Origin: Hirundichthys speculiger | Taxonomy: Eukaryota; Chordata; Actinopteri; Beloniformes; Exocoetidae | NCBI GenBank assembly: GCA_018398805.1 | Contig: JAGFBZ010000708.1 | Location: 558,001-622,000, forward strand | Reading direction: 5' to 3' | DNA length: 64,000 nt | Notes under the pieces: generated by a model | Databases searched by the model: none | Seen by the model: only the letters and a program-made list of their open reading frames with translations | What the model was told of the DNA's origin: nothing | Translations under genes and position numbers: made by a program | Part shown: piece by piece, positions 23,006 through 33,419 of the stretch | Layout: each line of letters starts with the position of its first letter | Position numbering within the stretch: position 1 is the stretch's first letter

Positions 23006-23419
23006 TGTAGCTGAGCGATTTTATCGATTCTGCAATATATATCAATATTATATTTCACAGAGAATATTCTTTTCTAAGCTTTTTTCAAAACCCCTGTGTC
23101 TCACCTTTAAAAGCTTGCAAGCGACAATTTGCACTGTTTAAATAAGTGAAACTATTTTTCTCAACAAATCTTTTATTAATTTTTTTCAGCATTTGCAAGC
23201 TCCCTGTCAGCCATATAATGTGTAAGTGATGCTTTCAGTTCAATTAATTCAAACAAAGTCATTGGAACACTCACAAGATGTCACCAAAATCAATTTGTCC
23301 CTTTATAATCCTTCAGAAATGATGTAAAGGTATTGTAGGATGAATATTGATATATATATCGTATTGTGAGCCGAATATCATGTATCGTATCACAAGATTA
23401 GTGTATCGCTACAGCCCTA
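23006..23419. mobile_element. hAT family A element (copy 3)
   Basis: Starts TGTAGCTGAGCGATTTTATC and ends GTGTATCGCTACAGCCCTA. Flanks ATTAAGAG (22,998-23,005) and ACTAAGAG (23,420-23,427), one mismatch. Same core as copy 1, reverse orientation. Confidence 0.8.
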
Positions 23420-23586
23420 ACTAAGAGATAAAGAGGACCACATCTTTGAAGTTATGAATGATGATAACATTAACATTAACAACATTACTCTAAAACAAAG
23501 AAAAATAATGGAACTTCATGAGCCTGTTTTATGACAGTTATGGTGCAGACCGTTTGAAATCAGGGAGAAACGTGCAGAGTACTTAC

Positions 23587-23588
23587 AG
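23587..23588 (-). CDS. septin7: Putative 2-nt septin-7 microexon (CT)
   Basis: Read on minus, a long pyrimidine-rich tract (CTTCTTGACCGTCTCTCTCC, then AACCCAG) is followed by CT and at once by GTAAGT, a perfect 5' splice site. The first coding exon ends one base into a codon (ATG G) and the next certain exon starts in phase 0 with CAA CAG AAG. Inserting exactly CT gives ATG GCT CAA CAG, i.e. Met-Ala-Gln-Gln-Lys-Asn-Leu. From memory (not checked), this is the residue order at the same place in mammalian septin-7. Seen: motifs and phase arithmetic. Inferred: real usage, perhaps through recursive-type splicing of the 21-kb intron. Alternatives: an unseen larger exon, or a different first exon. 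Confidence 0.6.
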
Positions 23589-23884
23589 CTGGGTTGGAGA
23601 GAGACGGTCAAGAAGACAAAACAAAGGCGGACGTCAAAGTTGGCAGGTCCAGGAGCCAGACAAGAAATAAAAAAAAAAAATTAGTTCAACACATATTTTA
23701 AAGTAACAGGAATTCTCTTAATTTTGTTGACATAAACCGACAGAGTTTAATAAAAGTTAAATATAAACCTAGCTCAGTAACATATTATAAAATCACTTGA
23801 GTCTCTTTTCAGAGAGCAGATGTAAAACACAGAAGTGCTGTGAATCTGGAGCGCCGGTTATATAGCAGGATTGATACTCCTCCA

Positions 23885-24560
23885 GAAAACAGTCGTGTTC
23901 AAAATAATAAAGGTTTGTATGAAAAAAGTGACTAAAGCTCAACATTCTTATAATAATCTTGTTTCCCAACATAGAAATGCACTCGGAACACTGCACATTA
24001 TATTCCAAATGGAATAATGAACAAGAATTTATCACATTTTTTATCACATTAAAGAAAGTGAAGATGAAAGGAATATTAGGCTGTTAAAAACAAAATAAAA
24101 TAAAATAACAGCAGTATGGAGTTCAGTTAGTGAGGTCATTCATTATGTGAAAAAACAAATAGCTGCCAAACGAGTGACCCTTAGTTAAGGACAAAGGCAG
24201 AAAATGCATTTCTCTGTGCAAAAATGGGTCATTTCAGACTTTCAGAAGAACAGCATACTTTGATTAAGAAGTTGATTTTAGAGAGGAAAACAAATAAAAA
24301 GTGCAGAAAATGATAGGCTGCATGACCAAAATCATCTCAAATGCTTTAAAACAGCAACCAAAAAGAGAAAGGGATGGAAGAAAATGGAGAACTACCATTT
24401 AAATGGATCAAAGAAAAGCCAAAATGGCAAAGACTCAGCCAATCATCAGCTTCAGGGTGATGAAAGAACGTTAACAATCTGTAACAATCAGAAAATGCCC
24501 ATGTGAAGCCAAGCTACAGGCAAGAAGTCCCACATAGGTCCATTGTTGGGAGAAAGAAAA
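23885..24560 (+). mobile_element. Tc1/mariner-like element remnant, 3' part lost
   Basis: Begins near AGTCGTGTTCAAAATAATAA, and later (24,100-24,180) has a block like CAGCAGTATGGAGTTCAGTT. 24,270-24,540 follows the N-terminal (helix-turn-helix) part of a Tc1-type transposase at nucleotide level (AAAATGATAGGCTGCATGAC, GCAAAGACTCAGCCAATCAT), with stops in all frames. The right end is absent. Confidence 0.5.
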
Positions 24561-24629
24561 AAAAAAGGCATGCTGAAGATATTACTAAATGTTATTTATT
24601 GAAAAGGTAATTTATTCACCAATATATAT

Positions 24630-25632
24630 TAGAGGTGTCCCGATCCGATATTCGGATCGGATCGGCCGCCGATATGAGCAAAAAATGCGGATCGGTATCG
24701 GATCGGCAAGCCCTAAAAATGCCGATCCAGACTCCCGATCCATTTTTTTTAAAAGTCCGTTCCGGGTTTTCCAGCGCACCGCGCAGCGCATTATTCAGAT
24801 GACCCATTCCAGGTCTTGCTCTGTGTTTCCCTAATATCCGGTCCGCATTTTCCAGCACACCTTCAGCACACGAGCATCTCCCTCCCAATCAGTGTTGCCA
24901 ACTTAGCGACTTTGTCACTATATCTAGCGACTCTCCAGACCCCCCTAGCGACTTAATTTGTAAAAAGCGACTAGCAACAAATCTAGGGACTTTTTCTGGT
25001 GATTTAGCGACTCACTGGCACTCAAACCGCTAGGTTTGAAGCCATCACTTGGCTGCTGTCCGCCTCGCGAGCCGCGCTTCTCTCTCTCTTTCTCTCTCTC
25101 TTTCGGGCACAGTGCACAGCCACAAACACCCGCCCCCCGCGCGAGACAATTGGAGCTCCTCTCCACCCCCCCGTTTGGGACGTTTGGGAATCGTGACAAA
25201 CTGCCACTGAACAGTGTCAAAGCACAGGTACTAATGCTGTTTATAGACGGTTAAACTCAGGTTGTGTTTGCTTAATACAATTAACAATATTATCTGCACT
25301 TATGGCTTGTAAAGTCGTGGTTTACTGATGCCATTTCTGTTTGTTATTTATCATTTTGTCTATTTTTGTGTTGATTTGTTGAATAAATAGGTCAGTTTCT
25401 TGTAACCAACCAATGTATTATTCAAATGCACCTAATTCAGCTGGCTAGTTATTATCAGGAGTAAAACCCTATTCAGCATGAGTCTGACAACAAAGTAAGT
25501 TGTTTAAATGACTTAAAACTTTAATACATGCTCAGATAGGTCGGTATCGGCAGACATCGGTATCGGATCGGAAGTACAAATAAATATCGGTATCGGATCG
25601 GAAGTTCAAAATGCTGGATCGGGACATCTCTA
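24630..25632. mobile_element. hAT family I element, perfect 8-bp duplication
   Basis: Ends TAGAGGTGTCCCGATCCGAT and (inverted) TAGAGATGTCCCGATCCAGC. Flanked by ATATATAT at 24,622-24,629 and 25,633-25,640. Arrays of GGATCGG/ATCGGTATCGG at both ends. The interior has a block of degenerate AGCGACT repeats (24,903-25,012) and a C/T-rich tract (25,080-25,103). Frames on both strands here are not recognised proteins. Confidence 0.85.
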
Positions 25633-25649
25633 ATATATATACTAGATTC

Positions 25650-26395
25650 TAGGCTTGGGCGGTATCCAAATTTTGATACCGACAAACTTCCCTCACATTT
25701 TACCGGGGTATACGGTATTCCCACGACTATTAAGGCGAACACACACTGCCGGCGGAACGCCGTGCGTGAAAACAGCCCCCCCCCCCCCCCCCCCCCCCCC
25801 CCCATTATGTACCCCAGGCGCGCTGCCGCGGGGCTTTACGGTGCTGTACTATTCCCAGCGTTGACGCGCCTGGGAAAAAAAAGGCGAGTTTACCTCGAAA
25901 CAGCAGTTCAGTGCTTCAATATAAATTTGGCTCAACTACAGTTGTTATTTATTTGTGTATTTCTTGCTTTTCACTGTAGTTTTAACGGTTCCTTCTCTGC
26001 CCCCGCTCCTCTCTGCTGCCGAGGTGTATTTGCTGAAACGCGCTTTATAATAAAGTGTCTGATGCCGGACGTTTCACTTCCTATAAATTCTTCAACATAA
26101 AAGTCCAACATTATTAGTTTCATTAGAAGCTTTTATTTTGAAGCAGCAAACTCAGGAAGTGTTGTTTTCATCGTCAGTACCTTAACAGGACGAGTCAAAC
26201 CGAGATCAGCTCCAAGCGAACACGAATAAACGGTAAATAAAGCGGAACACACAGCGATACAGGAGAGAAACTAAACTAAACTTTAAACCACAGAAATCAT
26301 TCATTGCATTTTTTAATGACGGTATTGAAACTGATACCGCCGCTATTTTTAAATACCGGAAGTAAACAGTATTACCGTAATACCGCCCAAGCCTA
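25650..26395. mobile_element. hAT family J element with a 28-nt C-run
   Basis: Ends TAGGCTTGGGCGGTATCC and (inverted) TAGGCTTGGGCGGTATTACG. Flanked by CTAGATTC at 25,642-25,649 and 26,396-26,403. CGGTAT/ATACCG repeats sit near both ends. An uninterrupted C-run spans 25,776-25,803. It lies only 17 bases from element I. No coding sequence recognised. Confidence 0.85.
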
Positions 26396-26403
26396 CTAGA
26401 TTC

Positions 26404-26725
26404 ATTTAATAACGCCACAATCATCGACAATGCATAGGAGGAAAGAAATTATAAGCTACATTAAGAGCAATCTGCTGCAAAAAGTTACTTCCAGGGACAT
26501 TTCCAGCCTGTTTCACTTACATGTCCAGTGACAATGAGTGTCTGTTTTAAGTGTTTCCAGTGGTCCAATGTGGCTGGAAATCTTCTCTAACATCGAGCTT
26601 AAATACGAGTGCTGATGGGTTTCGTTTTTAAATGGTACTAGGTAATGAATTTGGACTAGGGTGGCTGTAGCCTTAATTAACGTCTACTGGATTGTAGTTC
26701 ACTATGCAATGGATGACTAGATATA
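26404..26725. other. Intronic, nothing recognised
   Basis: Unique-looking AT-rich sequence between two hAT elements; no feature supported. Confidence 0.4.
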
Positions 26726-26733
26726 CTGGATAC

Positions 26734-27092
26734 TAGGGGTGTGAAAAAAAAATCGATTTGGCAATATATCGCGATTTTTGGCTGCCCAATATATTGATTT
26801 TTCAGCTCCTAATATCGATTTTTTAGGGAAATACTTAAATGTGCAAAAACACTAATGATAAACAATAAATAGGTGGTTTTGAAGCAAATAGTTTTGACTC
26901 AATTTGTCCTCTGAATGATCAATATCATCTGATGAACATATACAGCAACTTGATTTTTCATTTCTACTTTTAATTTTGATATTAACTGGGTAGAATATTG
27001 CAATATATCGTGATATCCTGATAATATAGTACCGTTACCTAAGTATCATGATACATATCGTATTGCGAGGTCACTGCCAATACTCACCCCTA
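26734..27092. mobile_element. hAT family B element (copy 3), perfect 8-bp duplication
   Basis: Ends TAGGGGTGTGAAAAAA and ATACTCACCCCTA; flanked by CTGGATAC at 26,726-26,733 and 27,093-27,100. Best preserved member of the family here. Confidence 0.88.
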
Positions 27093-27193
27093 CTGGATAC
27101 AGTGCAGGAATTTGTTGCAAGGTCACAAAGTTTAACTTGAGAATAACTATAATTGCTGTGTCATATTAAACACATCTAGGGGTGTAACGGTAC

Positions 27194-28458
27194 CAGAGCA
27201 TGTGAGCGGAGTGGAGCGGCGATAATTTCCGCTCCTCGCTCACAAAGGTTGTCACCGCTCCGCTCTTCCCTCAAAGTCGGAAAATCGCCGCTCCACCCAT
27301 AACCGCTCAGCGCTCCAGTAACACTGCACCCCGCTCCGCTCCGCGCTCCGCTCCAAAAATGTTTGCATGCATATAAAATGTACATGTTTACCTGAAGCCT
27401 AAGGCCGGGCATACACTGTGCGATATTTTAAATCGTTTAATTCAGCCCTATCTCACACTGCACGACTAGATCGCTGAGTTCAAAAGTTCGCAGCCCACGA
27501 GTAATGCTCTCACACTGTACGGCCCGATGCTCTGATGCGACTTGACTGCTTACACTATACGTTCATAACGCACCTAAGGGTGCGTTCGAAATGAGCCAGG
27601 CCTGCGCAGAATCGATCACCGGCGGTCGGCGCACATTGCAGATAAGAACCCGTTTCATGCAACAGGAGGATCACTTTTATTTTAACTTCAATCAGCGATC
27701 GAGGACACTTTATCTAAGAACGTGGTCTGCAAACTAGGTGATCTAACAGGAAGTAAGGTGTCTCCTCCTGTATGTGCTGGAAACTGTCCGACTTGACTGC
27801 AGCTTTTTGTCTCCACCTCCTGCTGCGGCCGCCTGATCTCGTCTACTCGCCAGGCGAGCCGCAGTTCATCTCAAACGCACCTGCTGCTTCTATTGTGCGA
27901 TACCTTCACGAGGAGCGACCAGGATTTAAAACAAGTTTGATTTTCTTGCGAGCACACGACTTGTGATCGGGAGCTCGTCGGGAGGTGTTGATCTCTCGTC
28001 GTTACCCCACGTATACTGCACGAAGCACGACCCATGATAGGGTCAAAATTCGGCCCGATCCAAAAAATACTCGCACGACTGGAAAATCGGCTCAAAACGA
28101 GCCGACAGTCGCACAGTGTATGCCCGGCCCGCAGAGCCGACAGCCGTTTTAAAGTCCAAAAAATAGATATTTACTGACAAGAAAAAATAAGAAAATAATT
28201 TCACCTAACGGAATTAGCTGGTTTAATACACTTTTGTTTGTTATTAACCTTTCCCGAAACTATTTTTCATTCACTGTTCTCCTCCTATTGTTATACTTGA
28301 AGACCGTGATATGAGCGGTATCGGAGCGAAACTGGAGCGGGATGACGCCCCGCTCCACCCGAATCATCCTAGAAAAAAAACTCCCGCTCTGCGCTCCTTT
28401 CAAAATTCGTCCGCTCCGCTCCTCGCTCGCTCACGCTCCGCTCCGCTCACATGCTCTG
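27194..28458 (+). mobile_element. CAGAGCATG-type hAT, middle layer of the nest
   Basis: Ends CAGAGCATGTGAGCGGAG and CTCCGCTCACATGCTCTG, perfect 18-bp inverted ends with CAG...CTG termini. Flanked by AACGGTAC at 27,186-27,193 and 28,459-28,466 (8-bp duplication, inside the terminus of the BED-type hAT). GGAGCGGAGCG repeats near both ends. Holds the inner element at 27,403-28,129. The same composite is seen at 1-554. Confidence 0.9.
27403..28129 (+). mobile_element. Innermost element with 21-bp perfect inverted ends
   Basis: Both ends read GGCCGGGCATACACTGTGCG plus A (27,403-27,423 and the complement at 28,109-28,129). No direct flanking duplication is visible (GCCTAA versus CGCAGAGC). It shares its outer boundary with the copy at 1-346. 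The interior has CGATC/GATCG blocks and no recognised protein. Confidence 0.75.
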
Positions 28459-28630
28459 AACGGTACGCAAGAATCATGGTTCGGTACATACCTCGGTTTT
28501 GGGGTCACGGTTCGGTACATTTGCGGTACAGTATAAGAACAAAATGCAAAACCACTTTCTTCCACCAAAAAATTGTCAATGCACAAACAGAAACAGTAAA
28601 TAAATTCCAAGGGCTGCTTGGTACCATAAA

Positions 28631-29000
28631 TTAATGTGGTCTAAGGTCCGATGTTATAAAAGCACCAATGGTTGTTGATATGACTTCAGCCCAATCTGAA
28701 CAGTGACTAAAAGGATGCTTGAAAGCAGATATTAGTGGAGTTTGCACTACGGGGGTTTTCTTTCTTGTCGCGGTAATCTTAACACTTCGGTGATGCTGTC
28801 TCAGGTGAGTTAGCATGTTTGAAGTGTTGCCTGAAACATAGACGACCTCAACAAAACAATGACGACATACCGCCTTCGTTTTATCCACTTGTCTTTTTCC
28901 GTTGCAGGTTTTCACTGGGAAACCAAAGTGTTCCCAAACAGAAGATTTTAACGACGGGGAGGATTTTCTTGCTAGCAGCAGCCATCATGTCCAAATTAAA
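28631..29000 (-). pseudogene. BED zinc finger of a hAT transposase (N-terminal fragment)
   Basis: On minus: SVWEHFGFPV, then KRQVDKTKAVCRHCFVEVVY and NTSNMLTHLRQHHRSVK. The aromatic WxHF, CxxC and HLxxHH spacing is a BED zinc finger, the DNA-binding module of many hAT transposases and ZBED genes. A likely start MAAASK (about 28,985) is one base out of frame with the finger, and the frame ends soon after the finger at a deletion junction (SDLRPH). The catalytic RNase-H-like domain is missing. Its sister at 30,548-30,847 shows the same architecture. Confidence 0.75.
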
Positions 29001-30450
29001 TTAGATAAAGTCTACGCCATTCTCTGATACAACAGAAGCGTGTACCTCGCAAAAGTGTTATCAAGAGTGGTTGGGAAAGGCTCGACTGATTGGTTGGCCG
29101 TGTGACGTCACCTCACATGGTCACAAGAGCATGAATCACGAAAGAGTTTCTTTATAAATATTAGAGAGCCTCCCCTTTACTACTCCGATCATGTACAGGT
29201 ATCTAATGAATATTAAATAGCCACACGTAGCAGGCACAGACCGAGGGTAGAACAGGCGCTGCGAGTCTATTCTATGATGGCTGCATATAAAAACGCATAT
29301 AAAGTGACTGTATTCGTCTGTTTGGTACGAATACATTGTACCGTTACAGGCCTAAACACATCATGTTTGTCTAGTATTGTAGCTTAGATGACGTTCAGAT
29401 CATACGCTGCCTGGGCAAAAAAAAAGTCACCACCAAAGAAAAAGGTCATACACTCTAATATTTCACTTGACCGCCTTTAGCTTTGATTACGTCACGCATT
29501 CGCTGTGTCATTGTCATGATAATCTTCTCCAATGTTACCAGATTTATTTCCATCCAGTGTTGCATTAATTTTTCACCAAGATCTTGCATTGATGATGGTA
29601 GAGTCTGACCGCTGCACAAAGCCTTCTCCAGCACATCCCAAAGATTCTCAATGGGGTTCAGGTCTGGACTCTGTGGTGGACAATCCATGTGTGGAAATGA
29701 ATGTCTCCTGCTCCCTGAACCAGTCTTTCACTATTTGAGCCCGATGAATCCTGGCATTGTCATCTTGGAATATGGAATATGGAATAATGAATATGGAACA
29801 TTGATGGAATAACCTGGTCATTCAGTATATTCAGGTAGTCAGCTGACCTCATTCTTTGAGCTCATACTGTTGCTGAACCTGGACCTGACCAACTGCAGCA
29901 ACCCCAGATCATAACACTGCCCCCACAGGCTGGTACAGTAGGCACTAGGCATGATGGGAGCATCACTTCATCTGCCTCTCTTCTTACCCTGATGCTCCCA
30001 TCACTCTGGAACAGGGTCAATCTGGACTCATCAGAACACATGACCTTCTTCCATTGATCCAGAGTCCAATCTTTATGCTCCCTAGCTAATTAAAGCATTT
30101 TTTCCCGGTTAGCCTCACTGATGAGTGGTTTTCTTAAGGCTACACAGCTGTTCAGTCCCAATCCCTTGAGTTCCCTTAGCATTGTGGGTGTGGAAATGCT
30201 CTTACTTTCACTATTAAACAGCCCTGAGTTCTACTGTTGTTGTTCTTCGATTTGATCTCACTAAACGTTTAAGTGATTGCTGATCACGATTATTGAGGAT
30301 TTTTTTCTGGCCACATTTCCTCCTGGAAGACGATGGGTCCCCACTATCCTTCCAGTTTTTAATAATGCATTGGATAGGGCTGTAGCGATACACTAATCTT
30401 GCAATGCGGTACGATACGATACACGATATTCAGCTCACGATACTATATAT

Positions 30451-31391
30451 TAGGGGTGTAACGGTACATGTATTTGTATTGAACCGTTCGGTATGACGTG
30501 GTCGGTTCGGGACGGAGGCGTACCGAACGAGTTTCCACACGGACATGTTAAGTAGAGGACCGCATGGAGCACAACAAACAGCAGTTGTAGCGGACATCGT
30601 GGCTAATGCTAATGCCGCTAGCATTGGCAATAAGCCTCCCGCGACATAGTGTTAAATGCGGTGGGAAGCTGTGTTTGTACTCGGGTCGTCTTCCTCTTTT
30701 TGTAGCGATATTCACGCTGGGGTGGTGCCGTTTCAAATGAGTTAACAGGTTAGACGTGTTGTCAGAAACATACCCGATCTCGGATGAACAATGTCGGCAA
30801 ACCACTTTGGTTTTATCAACTTCTCTTTGTCCCTGTTTATATTTCACCGGGGAGCCGAAGTTGTGTTTTATAGCTGCATATTTAAGACCCTAATCACCCT
30901 AAACGCTGGCTTCAAACACATGATAAAAGTATTTGAGCCCCGATATCAATTACCTTCTCGTCCACATTTTAGCCAGAAAATCATACCGGGACTTTATGAA
31001 AAAATACAATGATTTGTTTTTAAAGAAACAGTCTGAGCCTTATTCATGTTATTTAATCTGAGCAACAACTTGAAACTGTTCAGTGTTGCAACTGTTCAAT
31101 TTTGCACATCAGATGGATATTTTCTTTAAGAAAAAGTCTGAGCCAATATTATTTTTATTTTGTTTTTCAAAATATCTACATTTCAGAATATTGTATTTAT
31201 ATTTCTGAGAAAAATTCTAGCTTTGTATAGGCTAATGTTCTTACTGTTTTAAAAGCACAAAAGTGTGTAATAAACAACTAGCACATTTATATTTTGCATT
31301 TTGTTTTCTTACTGTACCGAAAATCAACCGAACCGTGACCTCAAAACCGAGGTACGTACCGAACCGAGAGTTTTGTGTACCGTTACACCCC

Positions 31392-31393
<2 letters not shown>
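30451..31393 (-). mobile_element. BED-type hAT derivative (copy 2), innermost layer
   Basis: Left end TAGGGGTGTAACGGTACA, right end inverted TAGGGGTGTAACGGTACAC. Flanked by CTATATAT at 30,443-30,450 and 31,394-31,401, a perfect 8-bp duplication. It carries the BED finger frame on minus and nothing of the catalytic domain. The terminal similarity to copy 1 (27,177-29,354) shows one family. Confidence 0.88.
30548..30847 (-). pseudogene. BED zinc finger of a hAT transposase (second copy)
   Basis: Reads REVDKTKVVCRHCSSEIGYV and TSNLLTHLKRHHPSVN: CxxC and HLxxHH of a BED finger, same positions as in 28,631-29,000. After the finger the frame passes a deletion junction (EYKHSFPPH) into unrelated sequence. 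The finger itself is uninterrupted. DNA-binding fragment only, no transposase activity expected. Confidence 0.75.
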
Positions 31394-31453
<60 letters not shown>

Positions 31454-31506
31454 CCCCAGAGAGTATATATATATATATATATATGCGGTACATATATATA
31501 TATATG
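31394..31506. repeat. Expanded (TA)n tract at a target duplication
   Basis: (TA)n from about 31,397 to 31,450, then CCCCAGAGAGTA and two more TA blocks. It grew from the TA-rich target octamer CTATATAT next to the inner hAT insertion and lies inside family A sequence. Confidence 0.75.
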
Positions 31507-32163
31507 TTCATCTTTACATCATTTTCCAAAAGGTTTTAAAGGGACAAAGTGATTTTGGTGACATCTTGTGAGTGTTCCAATGACTTTGTTTGAATTAATT
31601 GAACTGAAAGCATCAATTACACATTATATGGCTGACAGGCAGCTTGCAAATGCTGGACAAAATGAATAAAAGATGTGTTGAGAAAAATAGTTTCATTTAT
31701 TCAAACAGCACAAATTGTTGCTAGCAAGTTTTTAAAGGTGGGACACGGGGTTTTTGAAAGAAGCTTAGAACATCAATACCCGCGGCTGAAAAATTGATAC
31801 TCTCTGGGGAAATAAAATATTGATATATATCGCAGAATCGATAAAATCGCTCAGCTCTAGCGTTGGACAGTTCTTAACCCGTTGGTCGTTTCTGCAATCT
31901 CCTTAGATGTTTTCTCTGCTTGGTGTATGCCAATGATTTGACCCTTCTCAAACAGACTAACATATTTTCTACAACCACAGGATGTTTCTTTGACATGGTT
32001 GTTTAGGAAATGAGAAGCAACTCATTGCACCAGTTGGGGTTAAATAACTTGTTGCCGGCTAAAACATAATCACCCATGCAGTAATTATCCAATAGGAGGC
32101 TCAGACCTATTTGCTTAGTTAAATTCAGGTGGGGACTTTTTTTTTTTTTGGCCAGGCAGTGTA

Positions 32164-33414
32164 TTTGATGGTAAATGAATGCAGAAAAACTAGTTAATTC
32201 TAAGAGCTTCACAAACCTTTTCTTACTTTTACATTTCTCTGACTCATCCTCTACTCATCACACATCATTTCTCAGGCAACTGGGTTATATCTCTTGGCTC
32301 TCTTCACACCACTTCCTGGTCTTTGGACAACTGATGAACAGCAGAGGAGTATTCAGGCTGAAACAACATGCAAATGCTGCAAACATGAACCCAGCTGTAA
32401 CGTGACAGGATGCACATACCAACAGGCACTTCATGACACGATATCTAAGTCAGATATTAGTGAGAGCAAAAATAGTGTTTGTGGGCAACACCATCCACTT
32501 CCACAAAGCTTTGTAAAAGAAGCATAACCTGCAGGAAAAAAAGACTTAAAGCTATAAATTCATCGCATAATCAACAAATAACTTTTTGGTGTTTTTCAGT
32601 TACAGTTGTGCTGCACAACAGCAATGTAGAAACTAAGCTAAACTGCTAGTGAGGTGTTGCTGATAGCTGAGGTTACAGTGAACTCCAGGAAGCTCAGAGG
32701 CGAGAGAGAATGAATTCAGCATCAGAAATCTTTCTGAAGAACCTCCTTCCTTCCCACGACCTCAGTAGAGTTCAGATGTTTCACACATCATTCCACCCTG
32801 TTATTCTTCCAATCCTTTCTGCTGATGCAACTTGGCCTCTTTCACACAATGGCTAAAAATTGCCCGAATTACAGTCAAGTTTTATCCTCAAATGGATATA
32901 AACTCAGTTTCACAGAGGAGGGACGTTTTTGCACACTAAGTTTTCCGGAGCTAGATTTGGAAATAGATTCAGTCTTTTCTAGATCTCAATGAAATATGCT
33001 ATTTTAAGCAATAATTAGGACTACAAAAGGTTTTCCCAGAGCCAAAAAAGACACTTTAAAATTATTTTTAGGGCTGAAAAAGATATCTTTCATCTGGTAC
33101 ACTCATTATTACTGACTGCATTAATGGAGCACTTCATGCATGCTGATTAAAATATTCCCATTTAAAGGAAACTGTTCAGTTTCAATCATACCTGTCAAGT
33201 TGTGGATTTGAAAATAAGGGAAATTTTCTGCCGCCCACCGCCAGCAGTCCCACCAACCCAACCAAGTTCCAGTATCTCTTACATTTTTGGTGTACAAAAA
33301 AGCTAAAATCACAGCTACACAACTTCCTGAACTTTAGCCAGCTCTTTTGTTTCCTGTGTGCCATTATTGGACAAACTGATCAATCCAGCTGTGTCTGACC
33401 ATTACTGTGAGGTC
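32164..33414. other. Septin-7 intron, nothing recognised
   Basis: No element termini, exon or RNA gene supported in this stretch; short frames only. Confidence 0.45.
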
Positions 33415-33419
33415 AGTGG

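Larger units (their letters stand above)
27177..29354 (-). mobile_element. BED-type hAT derivative (copy 1), outer layer of a 3-deep nest
   Basis: Left end TAGGGGTGTAACGGTAC, right end inverted TAGGCCTGTAACGGTAC. Flanked by perfect AACACATC at 27,169-27,176 and 29,355-29,362. Encodes a BED zinc finger fragment on minus (28,631-29,000) but no hAT catalytic/dimerisation domain, so it is an internally deleted, non-autonomous copy. Subterminal CGGTTCGGTACA repeats. A second hAT sits inside at 27,194-28,458. Confidence 0.88.
30375..31859. mobile_element. hAT family A element (copy 4), middle layer of the nest
   Basis: Starts TAGGGCTGTAGCGATACAC and ends TCGCTCAGCTCTA. Flanked by GCATTGGA (30,367-30,374) and GCGTTGGA (31,860-31,867), an 8-bp duplication of Tc1 sequence with one mismatch. 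Split at 30,450 by the BED-type hAT; the rest resumes after the TA tract. Confidence 0.85.
29455..31990 (-). pseudogene. Tc1-like transposase pseudogene (interrupted)
   Basis: The C-terminal frame 29,455-29,688 reads [20 protein letters not shown], the conserved [11 protein letters not shown] motif of Tc1 transposases with its last catalytic acid nearby. Upstream parts (29,690-30,374, then 31,868-31,990 beyond the inserted hAT) match at nucleotide level (complement of CATGATGGGAGCATCACTTC and others) but contain stops and indels. The N-terminal DNA-binding part lies at the right side of the nest. Dead copy. Confidence 0.75.
29405..32161 (-). mobile_element. Tc1-like element, outer layer of the second 3-deep nest
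   Basis: Left end CGCTGCCTGGGCAAAAAAAA, right end inverted CACTGCCTGGCCAAAAAAAA. Flanked by TA at 29,403-29,404 and 32,162-32,163, the Tc1/mariner target. Encodes a broken transposase on minus. Split by a hAT family A copy at 30,375-31,859. Confidence 0.85.

Noticed and set aside
23587..23690. A larger septin-7 exon ending at the GTAAGT donor at 23,586
   Set aside because: Between this donor and the next upstream AG the sequence is a pyrimidine tract typical of an acceptor, so the only consistent exon is the 2-nt CT.
25655..26100. Proline-rich frames around the C-run
   Set aside because: Poly-C reads as polyproline in one frame; they lie inside a hAT MITE with clear target duplications.
31263..31571. 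Frame rich in IYIYIY on plus
   Set aside because: Translation of a (TA)n tract inside nested transposons.
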